Below, one piece after another: positions 36,694 through 47,821 of a stretch of DNA of 64,000 nucleotides. Location of the stretch: contig CM037874.1 of NCBI GenBank assembly GCA_021292105.1, positions 22,069,534 through 22,133,533 on the forward strand. The letters run 5' to 3'. The stretch's first letter is position 1; every line of letters begins with the position of its first letter. Both the position numbers and the translations under genes were made by a program. Source of the stretch: Anadara kagoshimensis (Eukaryota; Mollusca; Bivalvia; Arcoida; Arcidae). The notes beneath the pieces are model-generated. The model was not told the origin of the DNA. It saw nothing but the letters and a program-made list of their open reading frames with translations, and ran no database searches.

Positions 36694-37718
36694 ATAAATG
36701 CATTTACGCCTATGGATTAAGTTTATTTTGTCAACAGAAAGCAAGCACTAATCACATGCCTTGTATATATTAACTGCCAATCCTAATACTACCCATGTAT
36801 TGGGTGGATGGATAGTCCTAATGAAAGGTCAAACGGACAGGTCAATGTTGTTTGCCTATACATCCAAGCCATCACCAACTGGTGCAATGAACATGGATTG
36901 ACACCACAGGTGCTTGGGGACAGGACCCCCAGGAGATACGAAATCAACATTGGATGATGCAACATGAAAATTCAGATGGGCTAAAGTAATAAAGATTTAT
37001 CAACACAGATTACAGCCTTTTTACTACATGATTAACACAAGATTTAAAATATTAATAAAAATAAAAAAAAAATAATAAAAATCATCACATCATCATCAAT
37101 GCCATAGATTTATCATGTTTATAGCCATAAATTATACTTTGTTTTGTTGAATCGTTTTCATTTACAGCATTTTTAACATTAATTTCACAACAGATTTGAA
37201 ATTATGCAATATTTAAATTTTGGCTAATCGATTGATAAAACTAACCAGGCTTCGAACAACTCTCCCCAGGTAGCCTTGAGTGTAATCTGGCTGACACCAC
37301 AGTGCAAAAAATTTATCAACTAATTCATTTACTAAAGTCTTGTATATGTTTGTTTTTGATTGGTATATAACTTTTGAGTAATCACTGTTTGAACACTTTT
37401 ACTAGCATTAATCCATCCATCCATCTATTCATAATTTCATCAATAACAATGTTGACTGTATATGCAGTTGTCATTTAAGTATGATAAAAACACTGAAGAA
37501 ATATTCATGATATTATATTTATTTAATTGAAATTTACTTGCAAACTTAAATTCCTTACATATTTAATTACATAATTAATATTCTTAACTGTATGAAATGA
37601 TTAATGCATAGACATAATATTTTTCCTATAAAATACTCCAGTGATTACCGTATATTATTATATGAAAGTGCATTAATGATGGAAGATAATGTATAATGTG
37701 CATGATTGGAATCTTGTA

Positions 37719-38018
37719 TAACAACGGGCACTATGGGCCTGATACGCTCACCTGATAAATTAAGCTGAAATGTTAAAAAAAGCCCAAAACTGAAACCTCA
37801 ATTTAAGAATTCACATAGAGATTAAAAGCTTTTTTTCCAAACAAATGACCAATTCAGTATATTCTTTTGCATCTGTGGAATTGACCTTTGAACCCCTTAC
37901 CTTTATATATCAAAACGATTTTTAGACCAATACCTAGACTATTCTAAGGTACATGTCTATACAAAATGTTTTTGATTTTCTAGATAATCAAGCATTTCAA
38001 TATCATTACACCTCTAGA
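37719..38018 (+). mobile_element. Helitron-like 5' fragment (in copy B)
   Basis: Counterpart of 33276-33562, with GGGCCTGATACGCTCACCTG at its left end. Confidence 0.6.
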
Positions 38019-38400
38019 GGCTGCAGTGATCTAATGGATAAGACACAAGTCTACAAATCCAGGGTCTATCACCGCTGTGAGTTCGATTCCCAGTCAGACC
38101 ATGTGGGAAAATTAATTTTCCTTGTTGTCTGGCTTTACTGGTTGACCCAGTGTCAGTATAATGTGACTGGGGGAGTTGTACGCTTGTCTGCAGCATACTG
38201 ACTCCGTGATCTAGCACCATAAAGTCACCCCGAGTGTGCGCTGGTATAAGGCAGACCATAAAAAATAAACTCGCACTTCACATGCATATACAAACTTGTT
38301 CACAGATTAATTCATAGAGATCAATAATGTAGTTTTCGTCGCAAATAGCTGAAAAATTGCAGATGCGACGTTAAGCAACATCCTACAATTCAACAACAAA
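38019..38400 (+). mobile_element. SINE-A (in copy B)
   Basis: Counterpart of 33566-33950; head GGCTGCAGTGATCTAATGGA, tail GCGACGTTAAGCAACATCC. Confidence 0.75.
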
Positions 38401-39475
38401 TACACTTCTACTAAGAGGGCAATATATGACTGAAACAAGTGAAACCCAGCCAGCTATAAAGCTTAATTTCAGCTTCTTAATTTATGATAATTCAACAAAT
38501 ACTCTGTATATAATGCCAGTGATTTTGTTTGCCTAAAATTAATACCGAACAAAGGTAGTTTCCCACAAGAAAATGACTACATTTTTTTCCAATTTGATCA
38601 CTAAAATAATAGTAAAATTCGCAAAGAAAAAATGATATAATAGATATTTCAAAATATAACATATTTGCAGTGAAGATCCTAAGCTATTCTGCTATTGCAA
38701 TCATGTCATTATGCAGTTTACTTCAAATTTTCCCACTTAAAAAGGTAGAAGGCAATTTCTAAAAAAAATTAACAAAATCAATGAATGCAGATTAAACACA
38801 TAAAAATTAAATTTGAGAAGCAAAATCTCAAAATTCAATGCATATATCTGAGTTTAAATATATATAACCATCAAACCTCACCGTTGTTCTCCTCTGTAAA
38901 TCTGGATATTTTCTGAGGTGAAGGATCGTTATCAGATTTTTAAGGTTACAGGTACATTTGTACATGTAAGAAGATTTATGTGGGTCAGACAGCAAGTAGA
39001 TTGAGGACATTGGTAAACAGCTGATTGTGTAGGACTATATATATCTATCTATCATACAGCCAGTAGATAAGACAAATACCTTAGCATTTTAAAAATTTAA
39101 AAACTTGCTTATGTTCAAGTTATTTAAATAACCTTAAATAAAATTTAATTGCCATAGCAATACTGTTTGCAAAAAAACAATATTTGATATCAACTAAGGT
39201 ATCATAAACTAATTATACATGTAAAGGCAACTTGAAGGAACCAATAAGAGTGCTTGTTATGTGCAGGTGCCTTTATACACAGGTTCAAATTACATAAAGA
39301 GCAATTGAGATTAAATTTTACTTGCCCACAAAAGCAGGTGTTCTTTGTACAGAGGTGGTTGTTAAGGCAGGTTTGACTGTATTAAAATCTTCCTGTGGAA
39401 AAATTGCACTGAATTGTGCTTTATATGGCCTACCCAGTTCCATATTTTGCTAATGGTTGATTTTATCCGAGATAA

Positions 39476-39766
39476 AATGGAGTTTTACATCACAGTCAAG
39501 AATATTTCACTTATATCAAAATGTAACCAGCTATATCTGAAATGGCAGAAATCTTACCTTTGAAATATGCAAGGAGGATCCTTTTACATGACAAGAGACA
39601 TCAGTATTTAAGGTCTCTTCGGAAAGATATGTGACTTTCATTTTTAAATGCTGAGTGCTTGACCAAAGTTGCTACCTATTTTCAAGTCTTGTTCAGACTA
39701 TGTTCAAACCCATGACCTCCCAAATATGGAGCAAGCAATCTACCAATTGACCTACTGTATTGGTCT
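39476..39766 (-). mobile_element. SINE-B (in copy B)
   Basis: Counterpart of 35041-35338 with small indels. Confidence 0.6.
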
Positions 39767-40377
39767 AAATTTGTGGATATTAAGTCAAATACAAAATAAA
39801 TTTGATAATTTGGACTTCTGGAAATAGCTGAAGTGATGGACTGAGAAGATTTACTGAACTGATAACTAAACAGGATAGGATTATTATAATCAGTATTAAA
39901 AAGACCTTTGAGCAGAGTGACTTAAATCTGCAACTTCCTTGATTTTGTTGTTAGTGTGATTTTGTGGCGTTTCACATTTATAACAGGCTTATACATGTAT
40001 AATCTGAAGCTAAAGTTACTCACCTCTGACAAATTGAATTTTTAACTTAATTTCCTGATTTTATTTAGTAATTCTTGTTTCTACCTACCAGTACAGCTAC
40101 CTTACAGATATTTTTAAACTTCAGATTTCACATTTCAATGATCAAGGATATTTATACGCCATAAAATAGCCCATCATTGATTGCACTATCTTTTTAAATG
40201 CTTATGTGGAGGTCCAACTAGGATGAGCCCAAGACTGAATTATTTCTTGATGATAGGGGCTGTGGGAATTCACAGCCCCTATCTATCTATCATCAATAAA
40301 AAGGACAGCTGACAACAGAAATAAATTGGTCTAGGTGCACAAGACCTGATCTCTAAGTTATCTTGATTCCATGCCAC

Positions 40378-40598
40378 TTACAGTACAGTCCTGTCGAAAG
40401 TTTAACACTAAGTCGGCGAGTTAGTGTCGAATCGTCGGCTCACCTCGGCCTTCCGTTAACGATATATCGGCAGCTGATATTATATATCATTCGACAGCTT
40501 TTCGTCAACTACATATCCATATCTTGATGGTTCGGCAGCTTAGTTTCGACTCCTTTTTGTCAGCTCAGTGTTTAACTTTCGACGGATCTGTACTGTAA
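40378..40598. mobile_element. TTACAGTACAG MITE (in copy B)
   Basis: Counterpart of 35935-36155, same length, with a single visible change near 40525 (ATCTTGATGG for ATCTCGATGG). Confidence 0.75.
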
Positions 40599-41563
40599 CA
40601 AGCAAATAAAAACCACACAGTCAAATGGCATTGACCTGTCCACTTGACCTTTAAATATTTATCGTGGATAAATGCATTTACGCCTATGGATTAAGTTTAT
40701 TTTGTCAACAGAAAGCAAGCACTAATCACATGCCTTGTATATATTAACTGCCAATCCTAATACTACCCATGTATTGGGTGGATGGATAGTCCTAATGAAA
40801 GGTCAAACGGACAGGTCAATGTTGTTTGCCTATACATCCAAGCCATCACCAACTGGTGCAATGAACATGGATTGACACCACAGGTGCTTGGGGACAGGAC
40901 CCCCAGGAGATATGAAATCAACATTGGATGATGCAACATGAAAATTCAGATGGGCTAAAGTAATAAAGATTTATCAACACAGATTACAGGCTTTTTACCA
41001 CACGCATTTTCAACATTGTATAAAAAGTTTTGTCAATATGTTTTGACTAATTCTTAAAGATTTTATCGGGTTAGAAGAGTCGTTGACCGGTGATCATATT
41101 TTGTGAACAGTAATCAAGTTTTAGAAATCGATATTCAGGAAATGTGTATTGGTTTTTGTGGAGTATAAAATATGAAATTGATAATTCATCATTATGTTCC
41201 TTGTTATATAGAAATACTTACTAAACACACAAAAAAATCAAGAAAACTACACACAGTCTTTCCTTTCCACTCAGTCTTCAAGAAGTACACAAACAAGCGA
41301 AGGTGTGTCCGATATGGCACGATTTGATTGGTTGGAATATTTGGCCTTGACCTTGGAAGAAACAGCTGACAGTCACGTAGCCTATACACTGTTTACGTTG
41401 AATATTATTCACTAAAGTGACGATAAATCATCTCTAGAACAGGTTGAGGTCACGGGATTTATTTCTTAAATTATAAATTTATACTTTATTCAGTAGCACA
41501 TTACCGTACTAGATCTAGTAAAACAAAGGTTAAAGTTGTGAAAAGTCATACCTACAGTACTTT

Positions 41564-42708
41564 GGGTGCAAGTCATTTCGGCACCAGGTCATTTCGGCAC
41601 CTGTAGAAAAAGTCATTTCGGCACCGAGTCAATTCGGCACCAGGTCGTTTCGGCACCTACAATAAGTCACTTCGGCATCTACGATCGGTCACTTCGGCAC
41701 CTCCATTTTTTAAAATTTTTATTTCAATAAAATCACTACAGAATGTGTTTTAGTAGCTATAATTAAAAATTAATAAAATTTAAAAAAAATAATAATAATA
41801 TTTACTGGTGCATCAGCGGTACCGTGATTATTTACTTTTACAAATTCTTTAGATCTATGTAATAATAAAGAAATGGTGTGGACTGGTAGATTAGAGTGGA
41901 AAATGTGTTGAAATCTGGGCCGCGTGGATTGATTGGTGTTGCTGACATATGTTTTTACATGTGTTTAATATGCTACTTTTCAAGTTTTTGAATATTTTAA
42001 TTGAGTAGCCTATCAAGAATATGCGGCTTTGCAAAATATTTTACTTTCGTAGCTAGTCAAGAATATATTTGCCTAAATCAAAATACAATATAACAAGTCA
42101 AAAGTATTTCATTGAAAACGCCAATCTCTGCAGAAATTGTGGAAAAATTGTTTGTTTTAATTTAAACAATATTTTATTCACAAAATACAATAATACAATC
42201 ATATACCAAGACCAATTAATTATCAGATCTTTATATATCTTTAAATTTTCATAGAAAAAATATTAAACTTCGTTTAAAAAGAAAATGACTGAAAATGAAT
42301 TATGAATTTCTGCCAATATTTTGTCATTCGATACCATTAAAATACTGAATTTTTGCATTTTTTAAACTTCAACAGAATTATTTTAAATGTAAATTCTGGG
42401 TGTTACATATAAACATTGTAAAAAGTGGATAAAAATGATATGTGCACTGGGTTGTGTAGAGGGAAAACGTCAATAGTGTGATTATTATAATTATGTCCTC
42501 AGAATTATGACAAAGTTATACATAACCAATAATTTACAGTACTGACGATTAATCAGCTGTTAATAGTAAGTGTATTAGCAAGGTGCCGAAATGACTCGGG
42601 ACTGGTGCCGAAATTACCCAGTGCCGAAATGACCTGGTGCCGAAATGACTTGTCAAGTGCCGAAATGACCTGGTGCCGAAATGACCCGGTGCCGAAGTGA
42701 CTAGGATT
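41564..42708. mobile_element. DNA transposon with arrayed GTGCCGAAATGAC termini
   Basis: The left end has about seven copies of AAGTCATTTCGGCACC-type words; the right end has about seven copies of the inverse (GGTGCCGAAATGACCTG). The interior is AT-rich without a transposase. It is flanked by CAGTACTTT at 41555-41563 and 42709-42717. The uninterrupted site CAGTACTTTCACTTTAC is present in the second duplication copy near 43111, so the boundaries are directly supported. Confidence 0.85.
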
Positions 42709-42845
42709 CAGTACTTTCACTTTACTGCTGTAGATTAAAGCAGTAAATCTTTAGAACACGGTGGCTATTATTTACAATTGGCATATACAACCACCACCAC
42801 CACACACACGTTGTGCATTCTAACCGTGCTGATGATTCAGCTACG

Positions 42846-42945
42846 GTTTTATTTTATTTATTTATTTTATTTTATTTTTATTTTATTTTATTTTATTTAT
42901 TTTATTTATTTTATTATTTATTTATTTTATTTTATTTTTTATATA
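42846..42945. repeat. TTTTA/TTTA-rich microsatellite
   Basis: About 100 bases of mixed TTTTA and TTTA units. It is the source of a spurious Phe/Tyr/Ile-rich frame. Confidence 0.9.
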
Positions 42946-42986
42946 CATTTTCTCCATAAATTTTCAAAATGTATTGATTGCGCCAG

Positions 42987-43337
42987 AACAGGTTGAGGTC
43001 ACTGGATTTAAATATTTTATTCAGTAGCACATTGTTGTCCTAGATCTAGTAAAACAAAGGTTTCATAATAAAAATGATAAAAATAAAGTGTTGTTAAGTC
43101 ATACAGGTCTACAGTACTTTCACTTTACCTATTGTAGCTTAAAGCAGTAAATCTTTAGAACACGGTGGCTATTATTTAGTTGACATATACAACCACCACC
43201 ACCACCAATCCTCCCCACCCAGCCGCCACACACGTTGTGCATTCTAACCATGCTGATGATTCAGCTACAGTTTTATTTTTTTTTTTTTTATATATATATA
43301 TTCTCCATAAATTTTCAAAATGTATTGATCCCGTCAG
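42987..43337 (+). repeat. Tandem duplication, second copy (empty site)
   Basis: Matches 41439-42986 minus the 1145-bp transposon; ends TTTTCAAAATGTATTGAT like the first copy. Confidence 0.85.
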
Positions 43338-45359
43338 TCTTTTTAGTAAATATAATAATAATAAATAGTCACAGGTGACTACAAATTGACAGAGTCCTAA
43401 AACTATGAAGGCATTATCAAAGTAAAATACAAAATTGATGGAAAGAATGCCATTTGTATCAGCAGATCAGTACGGTTCCACTTATTTTCAATGACTGAAA
43501 AAGCTTAATCACAACTAAACAAAATCATGTTGAGTATTTCTGTGAAATATAGTTTTCAAAAATTTCCATAGGCCTACCGGTAGATTTTTTCCAAAACGGC
43601 TGGGGTAATTACAAAAGCATGAAGCTTTGATTTTATGAAGCTGTGGTTTGCGCAGTGTATTGTTATAGCTGTTGCATATGCATACATATTCAAGAAAGCT
43701 ACAAGTATTCACTGATTAATAACACTATGCTTAGTGGACAAGAACCACAAGCAAAACTGTTATTAAGCAAATATATCACTTTATCCCAAAAGTCTTACAA
43801 TTTATGAATGAATGGTCGCCTTGGTACAAAACTTGGTATATTCACCTTGTATTAAATTAAAGCTCACATATTAACCTAAATTGTCTGTATCAAATTAAGT
43901 TATTACTTTGCTTGGGATTGTGAGTTGGAAATGGACTAGCCCGGCTAATAGTAATTATAGGGTATGTCTGATTGGTATAGGACTTTTGAGTTCACTGTTT
44001 GACTCCATTTTAAACGTCCAAATTGTATTTTTTTAAATCATTATTTGTGAATAAAATATCGTTTAAACTACATACGTGATCGAAAAAAGCCGCCAAGAAT
44101 CGTGACCCGAAAGATAGACTTCATGGTTTATAGAGCGGGAGATCAAATTTTTTTATCTCAAAATTTCAAATTTTTCTGGGGGAGCAGACCCCTCTAGCAA
44201 ATCGCGCCTTTGGTGCATATTCTTCTGACATACCACCAAGCCTACACATTCCATTTTACCTTGCTATGCCCCTGGGTGACGTCTCAATATGAGTGAAATA
44301 TTCTTGACTGGGAGGTTAAACACCATTGCTCAACTCAATTCAGAGCAATCTGAATGGTACCATGACACAATGCATCAGTTTTTAAGACTTTCATTTTTAA
44401 ATGCCAAGTTGTTGTTGAAAAAACAGTTACTATCTATATTCAAGTTTGGTCCAGCCTCCACATATTAACATGAACTGTAGTAGCAAACAAAGTATGTCAT
44501 AAATGTTACCTATTAATGTGTTCAAATAATCACAACATTTTCTTTAGTTCTAAATTTAATCATAAAAATACAAAAATAAATAAATTAATATAATATATAA
44601 GTATAAAACAAAACTATACAATGTAACAACAATATACAAATAAATGTGGTATTTAATCTTCAATACATAAGTGTTCTTAAATGGCAAAAAATACTCTCCA
44701 AAGGAGCAACCGTTATGGAATGTAAATCAGATCATTTTTTATATCCCTACTAACACAGATGACAATCATGTGACTATGTTGATTTCACCCCCATACTTAC
44801 TTTGACGGTAAAGTGACCTTAGTTTTTTTTATGATGGCACATGAATTTTTAAAAAATAAAAAACCCTATGGAAGGTATTGATGTGCTTTAAGTTACCTTG
44901 CCAAAAGCAACACTGAACTCTCCATAGTTTCTGCAAACACTTTGACAATGATCAACAGGAGTTTAACTTGACAAAACATTGTCAAAGTGTGATCAACATG
45001 GCTATGTGATTGTCACCTGTGACTAAACTACATGTATGAATCACTACTGTCTTCTTTTGATTACAATATATGGACTTCTACCTTCTTTACTGATTAAATG
45101 AGATTATTAAATATCATTTACAATTACAGTACTCAATCTAGAAGGAGCCCTGGCACCATTAGCTCTAAAAGTAAAACTAGAACCGTCTCTGAAGGAAACT
45201 AATACCCCCACTCTCGATTATTGGTGGAGAAAATCGATCCATGTAATGGGTTCTCATGATGCTTAACATCTATGCATGTGTAGCGGGACTGAGCTAGTCG
45301 TGGTATTGTTGTGCTGTATATACATGTAGTAGATATAATAGAGTGATTTACTGCCAGAC
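43338..45359. other. Intergenic DNA
   Basis: No gene recognised. A SINE-B 3' module in plus orientation lies at about 44285-44460 (AGTGAAATATTCTTGACTGG, GGTTAAACACCATTGCTCAA). The rest is AT-rich unique-looking sequence. Confidence 0.45.
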
Positions 45360-45620
45360 TTTCTGGTCCGGGTCTTTTAGCTTTGTGGTAGAACACTCGC
45401 TTTTCACCCTGGAGGCCCAAGTTCAATCCTCAGCAAGGGCACTCTGTGAGGAAGTGTTTTTTTCTGGTGTTTCCTCCCTCTTGTTACACATGGATGGACA
45501 GACAGTCAGATGGACAGAAAAGATGATTCCAGTATACCCCTTCACCCAAGTCAGAATAATTTCTGAAATAATGCTGGTCCAATTTTTGAAACTATGGCCC
45601 CAACTTTTTCAAGGCCTGGG
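45360..45620 (+). mobile_element. tRNA-derived SINE-like repeat (family C)
   Basis: TAGCTTTGTGGTAGAACACT (A-box-like) is followed about 40 bp later by AAGTTCAATCCTC (B-box-like), giving a tRNA-like head. The body that follows (GGACAGACAGTCAGATGGAC) is not tRNA. No second copy of the whole is seen here, so the limits are approximate. Confidence 0.4.
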
Positions 45621-46113
45621 TTAAGATGGTCCCACTATCCTCAGTTCTAGATTGAAGACTGAAATTATTATTTATAATGGGTGTTGCCACTGTGCAGCAC
45701 GATCAACATCCTATAAAGCTTGTGCAGGACGTTTTAGAAAATGTTTACATCACAAATTGCTCGAATAACATTGTATGTAAACAATTGTTCTGCACACACA
45801 TTAGGGGATATCACATGTTATAGCATCAAACCCTGCTAAAAATACAACAGCTTAACATTAACTATTAAAACTAAATGGACGGATACAATGTCTGAGAATA
45901 ATACATTTGTATACATTTGTATGATCAGTATTTCTCATTAAAAACCTTTGGTTTTGTATGCAGATACAACAATGTTTCCAGAAAACAAATGTTGCCAACG
46001 GTTATGTAAAAAGACAAATAAAAATTGCTGCATGACATCCATCTTGTGGTTTCTATTAACATCGATTGTTCATGTATCTGGAAATCGCACATTCACACTG
46101 GTCACATGATGAG
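45621..46113. other. Intergenic DNA
   Basis: No gene or clear repeat; contains imperfect inverted words around GTTTACATCACAAATTG and TGTATGTAAACAATTG. Confidence 0.4.
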
Positions 46114-46291
46114 AATTGACGGATCGCCAGCCACACCCACTATGTTACGACAAAGGGTCGACATGCTTGAATGACACGCAAAAAGAATGAAAACTCGGCC
46201 TGAATTGTGCGGTTGAATGAAGTCACTGACACTAGAACGTCATTAGTTGCTGTGACGGAACATTGTGGGTGTGGCCGGCGATACGTCAATT
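46114..46291. mobile_element. AATTGACGGATCGCC MITE, copy 1
   Basis: Ends AATTGACGGATCGCCAGCCA and TGGCCGGCGATACGTCAATT are inverted. The 178-bp element is non-coding. A second copy lies at 49115-49324. Confidence 0.75.
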
Positions 46292-47352
46292 ACAGTCTAT
46301 AAATCTAAATTTCCTATACTCAGATCTATCATAGAAGCCAATACTTCTCTCAAAGTTTTTTTAATGCTACATCTTAAATTAACTTACACCTCTTCACATA
46401 CATTTGTAGTGCTAATGTTTTGTTTGGGTAAAACCTGTGATACATCAAATGAAATAGAACCTGATATATTCCAAATAACTTCTGGCTGACAATCATCACA
46501 GTTAAGTAAGTAAGTTTTATGTGATACAAGTAGTGAAAAAAAGTCAGAAATAATTGAAATAACTTCTGACCAAATTTTCACCATCATTTCTTAACACTTT
46601 TATCAAGATTTTTATTGACTTAAAATTAGCAAATTTTAAGAAACAAAATACGAATGTTATAAGATTGAAGTGAATTGACATCTTAAATTTCCATATATAT
46701 TAGAAATTAACAAAACAATTACGACTTCAAATTGAAACTGGTACTTATAATATGGATATACATGTATCTTATTAACAACGTTTAATTTTGTGACACGACA
46801 TGATGAGCCTTTCACACTGTAAATTAATTTTGAACAGTGATAACCATTAGGAGGAGGCAGTATCACTGTGCTTCATTTACTGTTGTAGTACTGTATACAT
46901 GTCGACAGAATGTCCTTGATTTGAAAAAAATTATGGCAAGGCTAAATCACAAAATTTGAAACTAGTAAAATAGTAACTATGGTTTTATTGGTCCTATAAA
47001 AATCACTTTGGGACTCTGGGATAGAGAGAAAAAATCACCTGCTCTGGGACTGGCATAGAAAGAGAAAATCAATTGCTTTGGGACTATGGGATATAGGAAA
47101 TCATCCGTTTTGGGATTACAGTATGCAATAGAGAAAATTACTTTTGAGCTCTGCACTGTAAAATACTGTCTAAAAATAGAGAACTTAAGGAAAAGTTTAT
47201 TAAACTACTGTTGAACTATAATTAATGGTTTAATATTTACAATCACTGATTTTTTTTCTTATGAAACTTACATTTTAGTAATCTAGAACGACCTGCTGTA
47301 AGCCTCTTGTCAAGTCCGATTTCGGTTTGGGTTTGTTTCTTGTGACATCAAA
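46292..47352. other. Intergenic DNA 3' of CCDC18
   Basis: AT-rich. From about 47005 to 47150 a loosely repeated phrase (TTTGGGACTATGGGATA followed by GAGAAAATCA) recurs about four times at roughly 40-bp spacing. No gene is seen. Confidence 0.4.
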
Positions 47353-47563
47353 GAAGGCGGAGCTAAATACTCCGAAAGGATGCAATTACATAAAAAAAGG
47401 AGTGGCTAAATGCCCTGAAGGGATGCAATTACATAAAAAAAGGAGTGGCTAAATGCCCTGAAGGGATGCAATTACATGAAAAAAGGTATGGCTAAATGCC
47501 CTGAAGGGATGCAATTACATAAAAAGATGTGGCTAAATGCCCTGAAGGGATGAATGGCACTGT
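47353..47563. repeat. About 42-bp minisatellite
   Basis: Five units of GGCTAAATGCCCTGAAGGGA followed by TGCAATTACATAAAAAAAG. The first unit is diverged (CTAAATACTCCGAAAGGATG). The CCCTGAAGGG core is a small palindrome. Confidence 0.85.
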
Positions 47564-47821
47564 TGCATTCATTAACAAAACCAGCGAATGAAAACGAGTA
47601 TTTTGTCAAAATGACTGGGTTTTTTTGCAAATTTTCAGCAGAAATGTCAAAGATTAATATTGTAAATACAAGAAATAATTATAAATGTAGTGTGGTTTAT
47701 GGGGTATAAACAATTCTATGGTAAGTTGCATCAGGAACCTAGTCATGTGCAATAAAAATCAAAAGAAATATATAATATCACATTGAATTTGTAGGTGATA
47801 GGATAAAGCTCCAGTCCACTG

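Larger units (their letters stand above)
32601..37028 (+). repeat. Direct tandem segmental duplication, copy A
   Basis: Begins TGATTAACACAAGATTTAAA and ends before the same words recur at 37029. Copy B (37029 to about 41001) is near-identical across its whole length, including nested repeats: a Helitron-like fragment, SINE-A, SINE-B and a TTACAGTACAG MITE. Copy A is 4428 bp, longer mainly because of the 465-bp insertion at 36229. Small indels elsewhere show some age. Confidence 0.9.
37029..41001 (+). repeat. Direct tandem segmental duplication, copy B
   Basis: Second copy of the unit at 32601, matching it from TGATTAACACAAGATTTAAA to AGATTACAGGCTTTTTACCA. It lacks the 465-bp insertion. Confidence 0.9.
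41439..42986 (+). repeat. Tandem duplication, first copy (carrying an insertion)
   Basis: Begins AACAGGTTGAGGTCACGGGA and carries CACATT...CTAGATCTAGTAAAACAA, CACGGTGGCTATTATTTA and CCACC-rich words that all recur in order in 42987-43337. It contains the 1145-bp transposon at 41564-42708. Confidence 0.85.
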
